Of a DNA stretch of 64,000 nucleotides, positions 16,561-24,205 are shown one piece after another. Source of the stretch: Dyella telluris (GTDB lineage: Bacteria > Pseudomonadota > Gammaproteobacteria > Xanthomonadales > Rhodanobacteraceae); assembly GCF_014297575.1 (NCBI RefSeq), contig NZ_CP060412.1, positions 434,001-498,000 of the forward strand. Reading direction: 5' to 3'. The notes beneath the pieces were generated by a model. It ran no database searches and was not told the DNA's origin. It saw only the letters and a program-made list of their open reading frames with translations. The first letter of the stretch is position 1, and each line of letters opens with the position of its first letter. Made by a program: the position numbers and the translations under genes.

Positions 16561-19170
16561 TCAGGCCGCCTGCGAAGCCTCGAGGAAATCCTGCGCAAAA
16601 CGCTGCAGCACGCCACCGGCTTCGTAGATCGACACTTCTTCCGCGGTATCCAGACGACAGGTCACCGGCACGTCGACGCGCTCGCCATTCTTGCGGTGAA
16701 TGACCAGCGTGAGGTCCGCGCGCGGCGTGCGTGCGCCCACCACATCGAAGGTCTCGGTGCCATCGATGCCCAGCGTCTTGCGGTTGGTGCCCGGCTTGAA
16801 CTCCAGCGGCAGCACGCCCATGCCGATCAGGTTGGTGCGATGGATGCGCTCGAAGCCTTCGGCTGCAATGGCTTCCACACCCGCCAGGCGCACACCCTTG
16901 GCCGCCCAGTCACGCGACGAGCCTTGGCCGTAGTCGGCGCCTGCGATCACGATCAGCGGCTGCTTGCGATCCATGTACGTCTCGATGGCTTCCCACATGC
17001 GCATGACCTTGCCTTCCGGCTCCACGCGCGCCAGCGAACCCTTCTTCACTTCGCCATCGATCACGGCCATCTCATTGAGCAACGTGGGATTGGCGAAGGT
17101 GGCGCGCTGCGCGGTGAGGTGATCGCCGCGGTGCGTGGCATACGAATTGAAGTCCTCTTCCGGCAAGCCCATCTTGGCCAGGTATTCACCGGCGGCGCTG
17201 TCGAGCAGGATCGCGTTGGACGGCGACAGGTGATCGGTGGTGATGTTGTCACCGAGCACCGCCAGCGGACGCATGCCCTTGAGCGTGCGCTCGCCGGCCA
17301 GCGCGCCTTCCCAGTACGGCGGGCGACGAATGTAGGTGCTTTGCGCGCGCCAGTCGTACAGCGGCGCAGCGCTGGTTCCGGTGCTGCCGCTGCGCGCGAA
17401 CATCGGCTCGTAGACCTTGCGGAACTGCTCGGGCTTCACGCTGGACGACACGATGGCGTCGATTTCTTCATCGGACGGCCAGATGTCCTTGAGCGTCACC
17501 GGCTGGCCATGGGCATCCACGCCAAGCACGTCCTTCTCGATGTCGAAGCGGATGGTGCCGGCGATGGCGTAGGCCACCACCAGCGGCGGCGAGGCCAGGA
17601 AGGCCTGCTTGGCATACGGATGGATGCGGCCGTCGAAGTTGCGGTTACCCGACAACACGGCGGTGGCATACAGGTCGCGATCGATGATTTCCTGCTGGAT
17701 CTTCGGATCGAGCGCGCCGGACATGCCGTTGCAGGTGGTGCAGGCGAACGCGACGATGCCGAAGCCGAGCTTCTCCAGATCCGGCAGCAGGTTCGCCTCT
17801 TCCAGATACAACTGCACTGCCTTGGAGCCCGGGGCGAGCGAACTCTTCACCCACGGCTTGCGCGTGAGGCCGCGCGCATTGGCGTTGCGCGCCAGCAGCG
17901 CGGCGGCAATCACGTTGCGCGGATTGCTGGTATTGGTACAGCTGGTGATGGCGGCGATGATCACCGCGCCATCGGGCATCTGGCCTGGCTGTTCCGTCCA
18001 CTCGCCCGCGATGCCACGTGCAGCAAGATCGGACGTCGGCAGGCGCTTGTGCGGATTGGACGGGCCCGCCATGTTGCGCACCACCGACGACAGATCGAAC
18101 GTCAGCGTGCGCTCGTACTGCGCGTGCGCCAGCGTATCGGCCCACAGGCCGGCAGCCTTGGCGTAGGTTTCCACCAGCTTGACCTGCTCGTCGCTGCGGC
18201 CGGTAAGGCGCAGGTAGTCGGTGGTCTGGCCATCGATGAAGAACATCGCGGCGGTGGCACCGTACTCGGGCGCCATGTTGGAGATGGTGGCGCGATCGCC
18301 CAACGTCAGACTGGATGCGCCTTCACCGCGGAACTCCAGGTACGCACCGACCACCTTCTCCTTGCGCAGGAATTCGGTGAGCGCGAGCACGATGTCGGTC
18401 GCGGTGATGCCCGGCTGACGCTTGCCGGTGAGTTCCACGCCAATGATGTCCGGCAGGCGCATCCAGGAAGCGCGGCCAAGCATCACGTTTTCAGCTTCGA
18501 GGCCGCCCACGCCGATGGCGATGACGCCCAGCGCGTCCACGTGCGGCGTGTGGCTGTCGGTGCCCACGCAGGTGTCGGGATAGGCGACGCCCCTGCCCTG
18601 ATCATCGTGTTGCACCTGGATCACCGGCGACATCTTCTCCAGGTTGATCTGGTGCATGATGCCGTTGCCCGGCGGAATCACGTCGACGTTCTCGAACGCC
18701 TTCTTGGTCCAGTTGATGAAGTGGAAACGGTCTTCGTTGCGGCGATCTTCGATGGCGCGATTCTTGGTGAACGCGTTCGGATCGAAGCCGCCACACTCCA
18801 CCGCCAGCGAGTGATCGACGATCAGCTGCACCGGCACCACCGGGTTCACCTTGGCCGGATCGCCACCGCGCTCGGCGATGGCATCGCGCAGGCCGGCCAG
18901 ATCCACCAGCGCCGTCTGGCCCAGAATGTCGTGGCACACCACGCGCGCCGGGAACCACGGGAAGTCGCGGTCACGCTTGCGCTCGATGAGCTGACTGAGC
19001 GATTCGGTCAGGATGGACGGATCACAGCGGCGCACCAGATTCTCGGCGAGCACGCGCGAGGTATAGGGAAGCGCGTCATAGGCGCCCGGCTGGATCGCCT
19101 CCACGGCGGCGCGTGCATCGAAGTAATCCAGCGACGTGCCGGGGAGAGCTTTGCGGTAGACGGTATTCAT
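16561..19170 (-). CDS. acnD: Fe/S-dependent 2-methylisocitrate dehydratase AcnD
   Basis: This 869-residue aconitase-family protein converts 2-methylcitrate to 2-methyl-trans-aconitate. The [4Fe-4S] ligand cysteines are in AITSCTNTSNPRN (about residue 410) and FACTTCNGMSGALDP (about 477 and 480). DTCVGTDSHTPHVDALG, SGNRNFDGRIHP and GADYGQGSSRDWAAKG are aconitase signatures. The context with prpF marks it as AcnD rather than AcnA. The start MNTVYRKALPGTSLDYF is typical of AcnD. It is the first gene of the leftward acnD-DUF559-prpF-prpD group, with its own promoter divergent from the terC riboswitch. Confidence 0.96.
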   Translation of the reverse strand: MNTVYRKALPGTSLDYFDARAAVEAIQPGAYDALPYTSRVLAENLVRRCDPSILTESLSQLIERKRDRDFPWFPARVVCHDILGQTALVDLAGLRDAIAERGGDPAKVNPVVPVQLIVDHSLAVECGGFDPNAFTKNRAIEDRRNEDRFHFINWTKKAFENVDVIPPGNGIMHQINLEKMSPVIQVQHDDQGRGVAYPDTCVGTDSHTPHVDALGVIAIGVGGLEAENVMLGRASWMRLPDIIGVELTGKRQPGITATDIVLALTEFLRKEKVVGAYLEFRGEGASSLTLGDRATISNMAPEYGATAAMFFIDGQTTDYLRLTGRSDEQVKLVETYAKAAGLWADTLAHAQYERTLTFDLSSVVRNMAGPSNPHKRLPTSDLAARGIAGEWTEQPGQMPDGAVIIAAITSCTNTSNPRNVIAAALLARNANARGLTRKPWVKSSLAPGSKAVQLYLEEANLLPDLEKLGFGIVAFACTTCNGMSGALDPKIQQEIIDRDLYATAVLSGNRNFDGRIHPYAKQAFLASPPLVVAYAIAGTIRFDIEKDVLGVDAHGQPVTLKDIWPSDEEIDAIVSSSVKPEQFRKVYEPMFARSGSTGTSAAPLYDWRAQSTYIRRPPYWEGALAGERTLKGMRPLAVLGDNITTDHLSPSNAILLDSAAGEYLAKMGLPEEDFNSYATHRGDHLTAQRATFANPTLLNEMAVIDGEVKKGSLARVEPEGKVMRMWEAIETYMDRKQPLIVIAGADYGQGSSRDWAAKGVRLAGVEAIAAEGFERIHRTNLIGMGVLPLEFKPGTNRKTLGIDGTETFDVVGARTPRADLTLVIHRKNGERVDVPVTCRLDTAEEVSIYEAGGVLQRFAQDFLEASQAA

Positions 19171-19217
19171 GGAGTTCGAAACCCTGGGAACGGACGCCGG
19201 GCTGACGTGGTCTGCCC

Positions 19218-19246
19218 ATTTTAGCGGGATAAAGCCTTTTACTTAA
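19218..19246 (-). promoter_or_regulatory. Putative acnD promoter
   Basis: Minus strand: -35 TTAAGT (19241-19246), a 17-bp spacer and -10 TAAAAT (19218-19223), about 48 bp before the acnD start codon. Confidence 0.45.
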
Positions 19247-19256
19247 GGGGTTTGGC

Positions 19257-19286
19257 TTGACTGGTATGCTCGATGGCATCGACAAT
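19257..19286 (+). promoter_or_regulatory. Putative promoter of the riboswitch-terC transcript
   Basis: -35 TTGACT (19257-19262), an 18-bp spacer and -10 GACAAT (19281-19286). The predicted start near 19293 lies just ahead of the aptamer at 19301, which supports the assignment. Confidence 0.45.
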
Positions 19287-19300
19287 GGCCCGATACTGAT

Positions 19301-19420
19301 CCCAAAGGGGAGTAGTTCCGGGCACAGGCGTCATCCGTGCTCTCGCAGTGGTCGTCATCACGGGTGCAGCAGCACCCCGGTCACTGCGGCGGTCCTGCCG
19401 CGAACGAGACTTTTGCAGTA
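19301..19420 (+). promoter_or_regulatory. yybP-ykoY manganese riboswitch
   Basis: The leader of terC contains both conserved parts of the yybP-ykoY aptamer: CCCAAAGGGGAGTAG at 19301-19315 and CGAACGAGACTTTTG at 19401-19415. Between them lie GC-rich helices, including CGGGTGC/GCACCCCG and GCGGC/GCCGC. This class binds Mn2+ and switches on genes for Mn2+ export or protection, very often TerC/YjbE-family proteins like the gene 60 bp downstream. The boundaries are approximate. The expression platform was not resolved: no terminator is obvious between the aptamer and the start codon, so translational control is the likelier mode. Confidence 0.82.
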
Positions 19421-19478
19421 ATGACAGGCCGCGCGTGCCTGTTGTTGCTGCATTCGTCTTACGCGCAGAGATACGCTC

Positions 19479-20171
19479 ATGGACCTTGCGGTTACCGAAT
19501 TCCTTTCCGGCCTGATGGCCATCGTGCTGCTCGACCTGGTGCTCGCGGGCGACAACGCCATCGTGATTGCGCTGGCTGCACGCAACCTCCCCCGCCAGAT
19601 CCAGAAGAAGGCCGTGCTGTGGGGCACCCTTGGCGCAGTGCTGGTGCGCGTGGCGCTGACCGGCATCGTGGTCTACCTGCTGGAGCTGCCGGGCCTGATG
19701 CTGGCCGGCGGCCTGCTGCTGCTGCCCATTGCCTGGAAGCTGCTGAAACCGGATGACCCGCACGCGCACCAGGTCAACGCGGCCGGCAACTTCTGGGCGG
19801 CCATGCGCACCATCATCGTGGCCGACGCCCTCATGGGCATGGACAACGTGCTGGCCATCGCGGGCGCCGCCAAGGGCCACATGGCGCTGGTGATCATCGG
19901 CCTGGCCATCAGCGTGCCGCTGGTGGTGTGGGGTTCGTCGCTGATCCTGCGTCTGATCGAGCGCTTCCCGGTCATCGTCTATATCGGCGCTGGCGCCATT
20001 GCGTGGACTTCGGCGCGGATGATCGCCCACGACCACTGGCTGTCGCCCTGGTTCGAGGCACATGGCTGGGCGAAGTACGCGCTCGACGCCGTGCTGGTGA
20101 TCGGCGTATGCCTGGGGGGCTGGCTCGCGCAACGCCGGCGTGCGTCCGCCCCTGCACAAGCTTCGGATTGA
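19479..20171 (+). CDS. TerC/YjbE-family membrane protein, likely Mn2+ exporter
   Basis: This 230-residue integral membrane protein has about seven hydrophobic segments. The two acidic family motifs are present: LLDLVLAGDNAIVIALA (about 17-33) and ADALMGMDNVLAIAGA (about 117-132), whose aspartates are thought to bind the metal. Members of this branch (YjbE-like, short TerC) export manganese, and the yybP-ykoY riboswitch in the leader strongly supports that role. gst follows after 56 bp on the same strand and may be cotranscribed. The C-terminal tail after about residue 217 is polar and Ala-rich. Confidence 0.9.
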   Translation: MDLAVTEFLSGLMAIVLLDLVLAGDNAIVIALAARNLPRQIQKKAVLWGTLGAVLVRVALTGIVVYLLELPGLMLAGGLLLLPIAWKLLKPDDPHAHQVNAAGNFWAAMRTIIVADALMGMDNVLAIAGAAKGHMALVIIGLAISVPLVVWGSSLILRLIERFPVIVYIGAGAIAWTSARMIAHDHWLSPWFEAHGWAKYALDAVLVIGVCLGGWLAQRRRASAPAQASD

Positions 20172-20227
20172 TGACGACGGGCGCGGCAGGCGACACTTCA
20201 TGGCTAACGCACACCGAGGAAACACCC

Positions 20228-20836
20228 ATGAAGTTGTACTACCTGCCGGGCGCCTGCTCGCTCGCCGACCACATCGTGCTCGAATGGATTGGCCAGCCTT
20301 ACGAGGCCAATCGCGTCGCACGTGAGGAACTGGGTTCGGCCGACTACCTGCGCATCAGCCCGTCGGGCTGCGTCCCTGCCCTGCAGGAACCGGATGGCTG
20401 GGTGCTGACGGAGAACGTGGCGATCCTCAACTACCTCGCGGACAAGTATCCGCTGGCCAGCCTCGGCGGCGAAGGTGCGCGCGGTCGTGCCGAAGTGAAC
20501 CGCTGGATCGGTTTTCTCAACTCGGACCTGCATCCGCTGTTCAAGCCCGTGTTCCGTCCCGAACGTTTCATTGACGACGAGGGATCGCAGGAAAAGCTCC
20601 GCACCCGCGCCATCGCCCGCCTGCGCGCGTACTACGAGCGCCTGGATGCGCAGCTGCACGGACGCGACTGGCTCACCGGCACGCGCTCCTTCGCCGACCC
20701 GTACCTGTTCGTCGTGCTGCGCTGGGCCGTGGCCAAGGGCGTGGATCTGTCGGGCCTGGACAACCTGGCCCGCTTCCAGCAGCGCATGCTGGAAGATGCC
20801 GGCGTGAAGGCTGCCCTGCAGCAGGAAGGCCTCTGA
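20228..20836 (+). CDS. Glutathione S-transferase family protein
   Basis: The protein has 202 residues. The N-terminal thioredoxin-like domain begins MKLYYLPGACSLADHIVLEW, with the beta-class GACS motif at residues 8-11 and the glutathione-binding VPALQEPDGWVLTENVAIL at about 48-67. An all-helical C-terminal domain includes LTGTRSFADPYLFVVLRWA. These fit beta/GST-like enzymes that conjugate glutathione or act as peroxidases; the substrate is unknown. The start has GAGGAAACACCC upstream. It lies immediately after terC. Confidence 0.92.
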   Translation: MKLYYLPGACSLADHIVLEWIGQPYEANRVAREELGSADYLRISPSGCVPALQEPDGWVLTENVAILNYLADKYPLASLGGEGARGRAEVNRWIGFLNSDLHPLFKPVFRPERFIDDEGSQEKLRTRAIARLRAYYERLDAQLHGRDWLTGTRSFADPYLFVVLRWAVAKGVDLSGLDNLARFQQRMLEDAGVKAALQQEGL

Positions 20837-20871
20837 GCGCATCCGCCACATGACGGCGCGCGTGCCATGGC

Positions 20872-22323
20872 CTAGAGCATCATGGGCACACGTACTGTCA
20901 CGGTGGCATCCGGCGTGTCACGCGTCACCCCCACGCCCAACGTAAAGTTGAGCGTGCGTTTGTCGCTGAAGCGCCACGAGCCGCCGATCAGCAGCGTGCC
21001 GAGCACGGTTTTCACCGAGCCCGGCACGGTCTGCCCGTTCTGCTTGGTGACGCCCACGAAACTCTGGTCGTAGCCGATGCTGAAAGAGGCCTTTTCGTTG
21101 AGCGAGATACCCATGCCGATGCTGACATCGGCGATATCGCCCTCTTTCACTTTGCCCAGGGATTCCGTGCCGCCCAACAGGATCTTGCGCGTGAGGTTGT
21201 CGCGAGGCACGTTGTACAGGTAGCTCAGGTTGCCGAAGAACACCACCGGATCGGTCGGATAGAGCCAGGTGACGCCGGGCTGGATGGACCAGAAGCCCGT
21301 GCCGGTCGGCTGCTCCAGTGGCAATCCGGTGCCGGTGGCGGAAAGATCCACCTCGTCGATGACGTTCTCCACGCAGCGATGGACGCAGTCGGTGGTGACC
21401 TCGAACGGATCGGTGCCGGTGCGTGACTTCACGCGCAGCCAGCCCACGTAGTACGCCTTGTCCGGCCCGCCGACATTGAGCTGATAACGCAGGGTCGCCT
21501 CGACGTCGCCCAATCCATGGCCACTGGAACCAAAGGCATTGTCCGTGGCGCTGCCGGTGAAGATCTCGCGGCTGATGGTGTCCTGGTGTGCATACACATA
21601 CGGCACGCGCACTTCCACTTCCATGCGGTTGGTAATGCCATAACGCGCGGTCAGCCAGCCGATCTGGGTGGTGTCCTTCACCTGCCGCGCATCGATCAGG
21701 CCGATCAGGATGGCCGGAATCACGGTGTAGCCCACCAGGGCCACGCGATCCAGCGAGGAATAGCCGAACTGGTAGGCCGGCTCGATGATCACCTTGCCCT
21801 TGGGCGTCAGCACACCGGGCTGCTGGAAGATCGGTGCCACCTCCGGTGGCCGCGTATCCTGCTTGGGCGCCTGCCCCACGGCCTGCTGCCCTTGCGCCTG
21901 GTCGGTGGATGGCGCGTTGGCTGCCACCGCGTCCCCCGCCGGCATGGGCAGTGCCGATGCGCCGGGTCCACCGGCGGCAATGCTGCCGGCGCGCTGCTTG
22001 TCGAGCACGTCCATGCCCACGGCATGACGCAAGGCCTGGTAATCCGCTTCCTGCTGAGCCAGCGCGCGTTTCATGGCGTCCAGCTGTTCCATCTGGGCGC
22101 TGATCTGGCTGCGCATCGCGTCGATGCGCTCGCCTTGCTCCGACACCTTTTTCTGCAGGTCTGAAGCCGGTGCATCAGCGGTCGGTGCATTCGCTGCCGT
22201 TGCTGTCGAAGGAGCGGCAGCCGCCGCCGGTGTGCCGGGTTCCTGTGCGGAAACAGGCGCGCCAAGCATCGCCAGTCCAGCACATCCCGACGTCAGGAAA
22301 TACCGCCACGTTGTCTGTCGCAT
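20872..22323 (-). CDS. FapF-like coiled-coil/beta-barrel outer membrane protein
   Basis: This 483-residue exported protein is the last gene of the five-gene leftward operon. A signal peptide (to about 26, PVSA/QEPG) is followed by an Ala/Pro/Thr-rich spacer and a coiled coil at about 55-102 (LQKKVSEQGERIDAMRSQIS and on). A linker then leads to KQDTRPPEVAPIFQQPGVL at 155-172, after which come beta strands rich in alternating residues to the C-terminus (TVTVRVPMML). FapF of Pseudomonas, the pore that exports functional amyloid, has the same layout of coiled coil, linker and barrel. The assignment rests on layout, the QPGVLTPKG block and the adjacent C39 protease gene. A generic barrel transporter is the alternative. 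Confidence 0.72.
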   Translation of the reverse strand: MRQTTWRYFLTSGCAGLAMLGAPVSAQEPGTPAAAAAPSTATAANAPTADAPASDLQKKVSEQGERIDAMRSQISAQMEQLDAMKRALAQQEADYQALRHAVGMDVLDKQRAGSIAAGGPGASALPMPAGDAVAANAPSTDQAQGQQAVGQAPKQDTRPPEVAPIFQQPGVLTPKGKVIIEPAYQFGYSSLDRVALVGYTVIPAILIGLIDARQVKDTTQIGWLTARYGITNRMEVEVRVPYVYAHQDTISREIFTGSATDNAFGSSGHGLGDVEATLRYQLNVGGPDKAYYVGWLRVKSRTGTDPFEVTTDCVHRCVENVIDEVDLSATGTGLPLEQPTGTGFWSIQPGVTWLYPTDPVVFFGNLSYLYNVPRDNLTRKILLGGTESLGKVKEGDIADVSIGMGISLNEKASFSIGYDQSFVGVTKQNGQTVPGSVKTVLGTLLIGGSWRFSDKRTLNFTLGVGVTRDTPDATVTVRVPMML

Positions 22324-22363
22324 CGTGCTTCCCCCGAGGCTTCCGTGTTGTTGATGTCACACA

Positions 22364-22401
22364 GACGAACGCGTCGCGATGCTTCTCGCGGCGCGTTCGT
22401 C
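22364..22401 (-). other. Intercistronic hairpin upstream of the barrel gene
   Basis: Two arms of about 16 bp, GACGAACGCG-n-CGCGA and its complement, enclose a loop of about 6 nt, with one non-pairing position. It lies between the double-glycine protein gene and the barrel gene and has no U-tract. It could protect or attenuate the upstream mRNA. Confidence 0.55.
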
Positions 22402-22435
22402 GTCCAGGAAAAACCGTGGCGGTGCCCGTTCCATC

Positions 22436-22960
22436 TCAGTGCACCAAGGACTGAAGCTGTGCCTGTTGCAACGCGTCCTGGAAGTTCGCCGATCGGAAAG
22501 CGTTCAGCGAATTGACCGACGTGTTGAGCGTGGTGACGCTCTGGATGTTCTGATTGTTCAGCGTGTTCTGGATCACCGCCCCGGCGCTGGTCTGGCCCAG
22601 CGACGAGGGATCGAACGTATTGTTGGGGCCGATCTGCGTGATCGACATGGCATTGAGCGCGCTGGACATGGCCGACGCCTGTGTCGTCGTCATGCGCGCG
22701 ATGTCGGGCACGTTGAAGCTGGTCTGGGTGACGAGGTTGCCGTTGACGTACACGGCGCGATTGATGCCAAACGAGGCCATCAGGCCATTGCCCACATCGA
22801 ACCCGCCGCGGGTTTCGTCCAGGGTCTGCTCGCTCACCGGCACCCAACCGGAACCATCGGCCGGCGTCGTCGGGCTGTCGTCCGCCAGCGCACTGGCCCA
22901 ACCCGCCGCGCCGACGAAAATCGTCGTTCCCAGGAAAATGACACGAAGCGTCGAATTCAT
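22436..22960 (-). CDS. Exported protein with double-glycine motif (FapE-like position)
   Basis: The 174-residue product begins MNSTLRVIFLGTTIF; this ATG is preferred over one two codons earlier because GAGG lies 8 nt upstream. A signal peptide ends near ASALA/DDSP (25). The segment SEQTLDETRGGFDVGNG (43-59) resembles a C39-peptidase double-glycine site, with GG at 52-53. The C-terminal half is rich in Asn, Gln, Ser and Thr and contains AVIQNTLNNQNIQSVTTLN, similar to the C-terminus of the 141-aa protein of this operon (VIQNSGSNVLIQNATV). No known enzyme motif is visible. I infer an exported fibre-associated component. Confidence 0.65.
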   Translation of the reverse strand: MNSTLRVIFLGTTIFVGAAGWASALADDSPTTPADGSGWVPVSEQTLDETRGGFDVGNGLMASFGINRAVYVNGNLVTQTSFNVPDIARMTTTQASAMSSALNAMSITQIGPNNTFDPSSLGQTSAGAVIQNTLNNQNIQSVTTLNTSVNSLNAFRSANFQDALQQAQLQSLVH

Positions 22961-22970
22961 CGGCATAACC

Positions 22971-23651
22971 TCAAAGGTCGTCCGGCCCTTTCTTGGGCAT
23001 CACGGTGAAGAAAAGGCTGTTGCGGTCCACCGCGGTATCGATGGGCGCCGGTGGCGCCACCTTCCAGTCGCTGGCACTGTTGAACACCGCCAGGTTCCGA
23101 CGGTTGTGGATGACGAACACCAGCCCGCTCTTCCACATGGCCATGAAGTGGCTCTGCGAGATCACGCGCGTGCCGCGTGCCGGATCGCCCACCAGCACGC
23201 GTTCATTGCGGATACCCTTGATGACCACGAAGTGGTGATAGCCCTTCTCGTCGATCAGCACGATCGCCGGCAGTCTTTCCTGCACGAGCTTGTCCAGTGG
23301 CACCTTGAAACCATCGGCCTCGAAACCGTTGGCATCCAGGAAGCGCTTGATGTCGAGCAGCGAGAACCCTTCCTTGTTGATCTTGGCGCGATCGCCATGG
23401 GTATACATCTGCTCGAAGGCCACCTGCTCGTTCATCGGGTAGCCGTACTGATAGGTCAGCAGGGTTGCGACAGCCGCGGAGCCGCAGCTGAAGTCGTACT
23501 TCTGATGGATGGTGGTCTTGTAACGGGCCTCTTTGATGCTCGTCAGGTGAATGGCGTAGTTGCCGTTGCCACTCACCACGGAAATATCGGAGGCCGGGCT
23601 CCCCGTCGGCAGCGCCACCAGAACCATCAGCAGCGCTGCAAGCATTTTCAC
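22971..23651 (-). CDS. Periplasmic C39-family cysteine peptidase (FapD-like)
   Basis: The 226-residue product has a signal peptide of about 20 residues (LMVLVALPTGSPA). Its C39 peptidase domain carries QKYDFSCGSAAVATLLTYQYG (Q50, catalytic C56), YHHFVVIKGI (H140) and VGDPARG (D156), so the full Cys-His-Asp triad is present. It has no ABC or membrane domain, unlike bacteriocin exporters; stand-alone periplasmic C39 proteases of this kind are found in Fap amyloid operons as FapD. The start overlaps the stop of the upstream 141-aa gene (ATGA), implying translational coupling. A likely substrate is the double-glycine motif of the neighbouring 174-aa protein. That link is inferred. Confidence 0.85.
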   Translation of the reverse strand: MKMLAALLMVLVALPTGSPASDISVVSGNGNYAIHLTSIKEARYKTTIHQKYDFSCGSAAVATLLTYQYGYPMNEQVAFEQMYTHGDRAKINKEGFSLLDIKRFLDANGFEADGFKVPLDKLVQERLPAIVLIDEKGYHHFVVIKGIRNERVLVGDPARGTRVISQSHFMAMWKSGLVFVIHNRRNLAVFNSASDWKVAPPAPIDTAVDRNSLFFTVMPKKGPDDL

Positions 23652-24073
23652 GGTTTGAACTCGACGCTGATCACGGTGGCGTTCTGGATCAGCACGTTGC
23701 TGCCCGAGTTCTGTATCACCATCGGTATGCCCGCTTCGCCGCTGAAGGCACCGCCCGTGATGACATTGGCACCTGAAATGACATGGTCCGCGGTGTCGTT
23801 GGACACCGTGCCGGTCAGCGTAGTGTTCTGCACGACCAGGGTGCCGCCACTCAGGCCGTCCAGGGTGGCGTTGTCCACGCCGGTCCCCAGGTCCGCGGCA
23901 GCCGCCCCCTCATTCTTGGTGACATCGACGGCGGCCGCGTAGACGGCAACCGGAGACTGCGCGCCATCCAGCAGATAGGCGGCAGGTATCTGCGCGTTTT
24001 CCGCGCAGAGCAAAGTAGGTACGACCATGGCGCAGAGCGCGATGACGCCAGGCAATGCATGGAGAATCCGCAC
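23648..24073 (-). CDS. Small exported protein sharing motifs with the Gly-rich subunit
   Basis: The product is 141 residues from a GTG start (MRILHALPGVIALCAMV), chosen because AGGAGT lies about 8 nt upstream and a signal peptide (to about 24, TLLCA/ENAQ) follows directly. Upstream ATG or GTG codons lack such a site. The mature protein carries NTTLTGTVSN (83-92) and IQNSGSNVLIQNATVISV (120-137). Both recur in the Gly-rich protein as NSTLTGSVSN and QNSGAAALIQQSVNV. The two therefore look like a minor/major subunit pair, as FapB/FapC or CsgB/CsgA are. No such protein is known to me by name. Confidence 0.65.
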   Translation of the reverse strand: MRILHALPGVIALCAMVVPTLLCAENAQIPAAYLLDGAQSPVAVYAAAVDVTKNEGAAAADLGTGVDNATLDGLSGGTLVVQNTTLTGTVSNDTADHVISGANVITGGAFSGEAGIPMVIQNSGSNVLIQNATVISVEFKP

Positions 24074-24160
24074 GGCACTCACTCCTGAAGGCTTGAGCAC
24101 GTCCATCGACCGCGCGTTTCGCGCGCTCGCTCTGAGCAACCCTTTGCAGTTGCAGCCGGG

Positions 24161-24189
24161 CATGGGGGAGCCGGAACGGCTCCACCATG
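24161..24189 (-). other. Intercistronic hairpin after the Gly-rich subunit gene
   Basis: CATGG-n-GGAGCC pairs with GGCTCC-n-CCATG around a 5-nt loop within the 132-bp gap behind the Gly-rich gene. A stable stem without a U-tract in this place is typical of fibre operons in which the first, major-subunit cistron is kept at a higher mRNA level. Confidence 0.5.
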
Positions 24190-24205
24190 CCGGATGCGTA
24201 CTCAC

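Noticed and set aside
16408-19224. 938-codon rightward frame opposite acnD
   Set aside because: The leftward frame has complete aconitase motifs; the rightward translation is Ala/Arg/His-rich without motifs.
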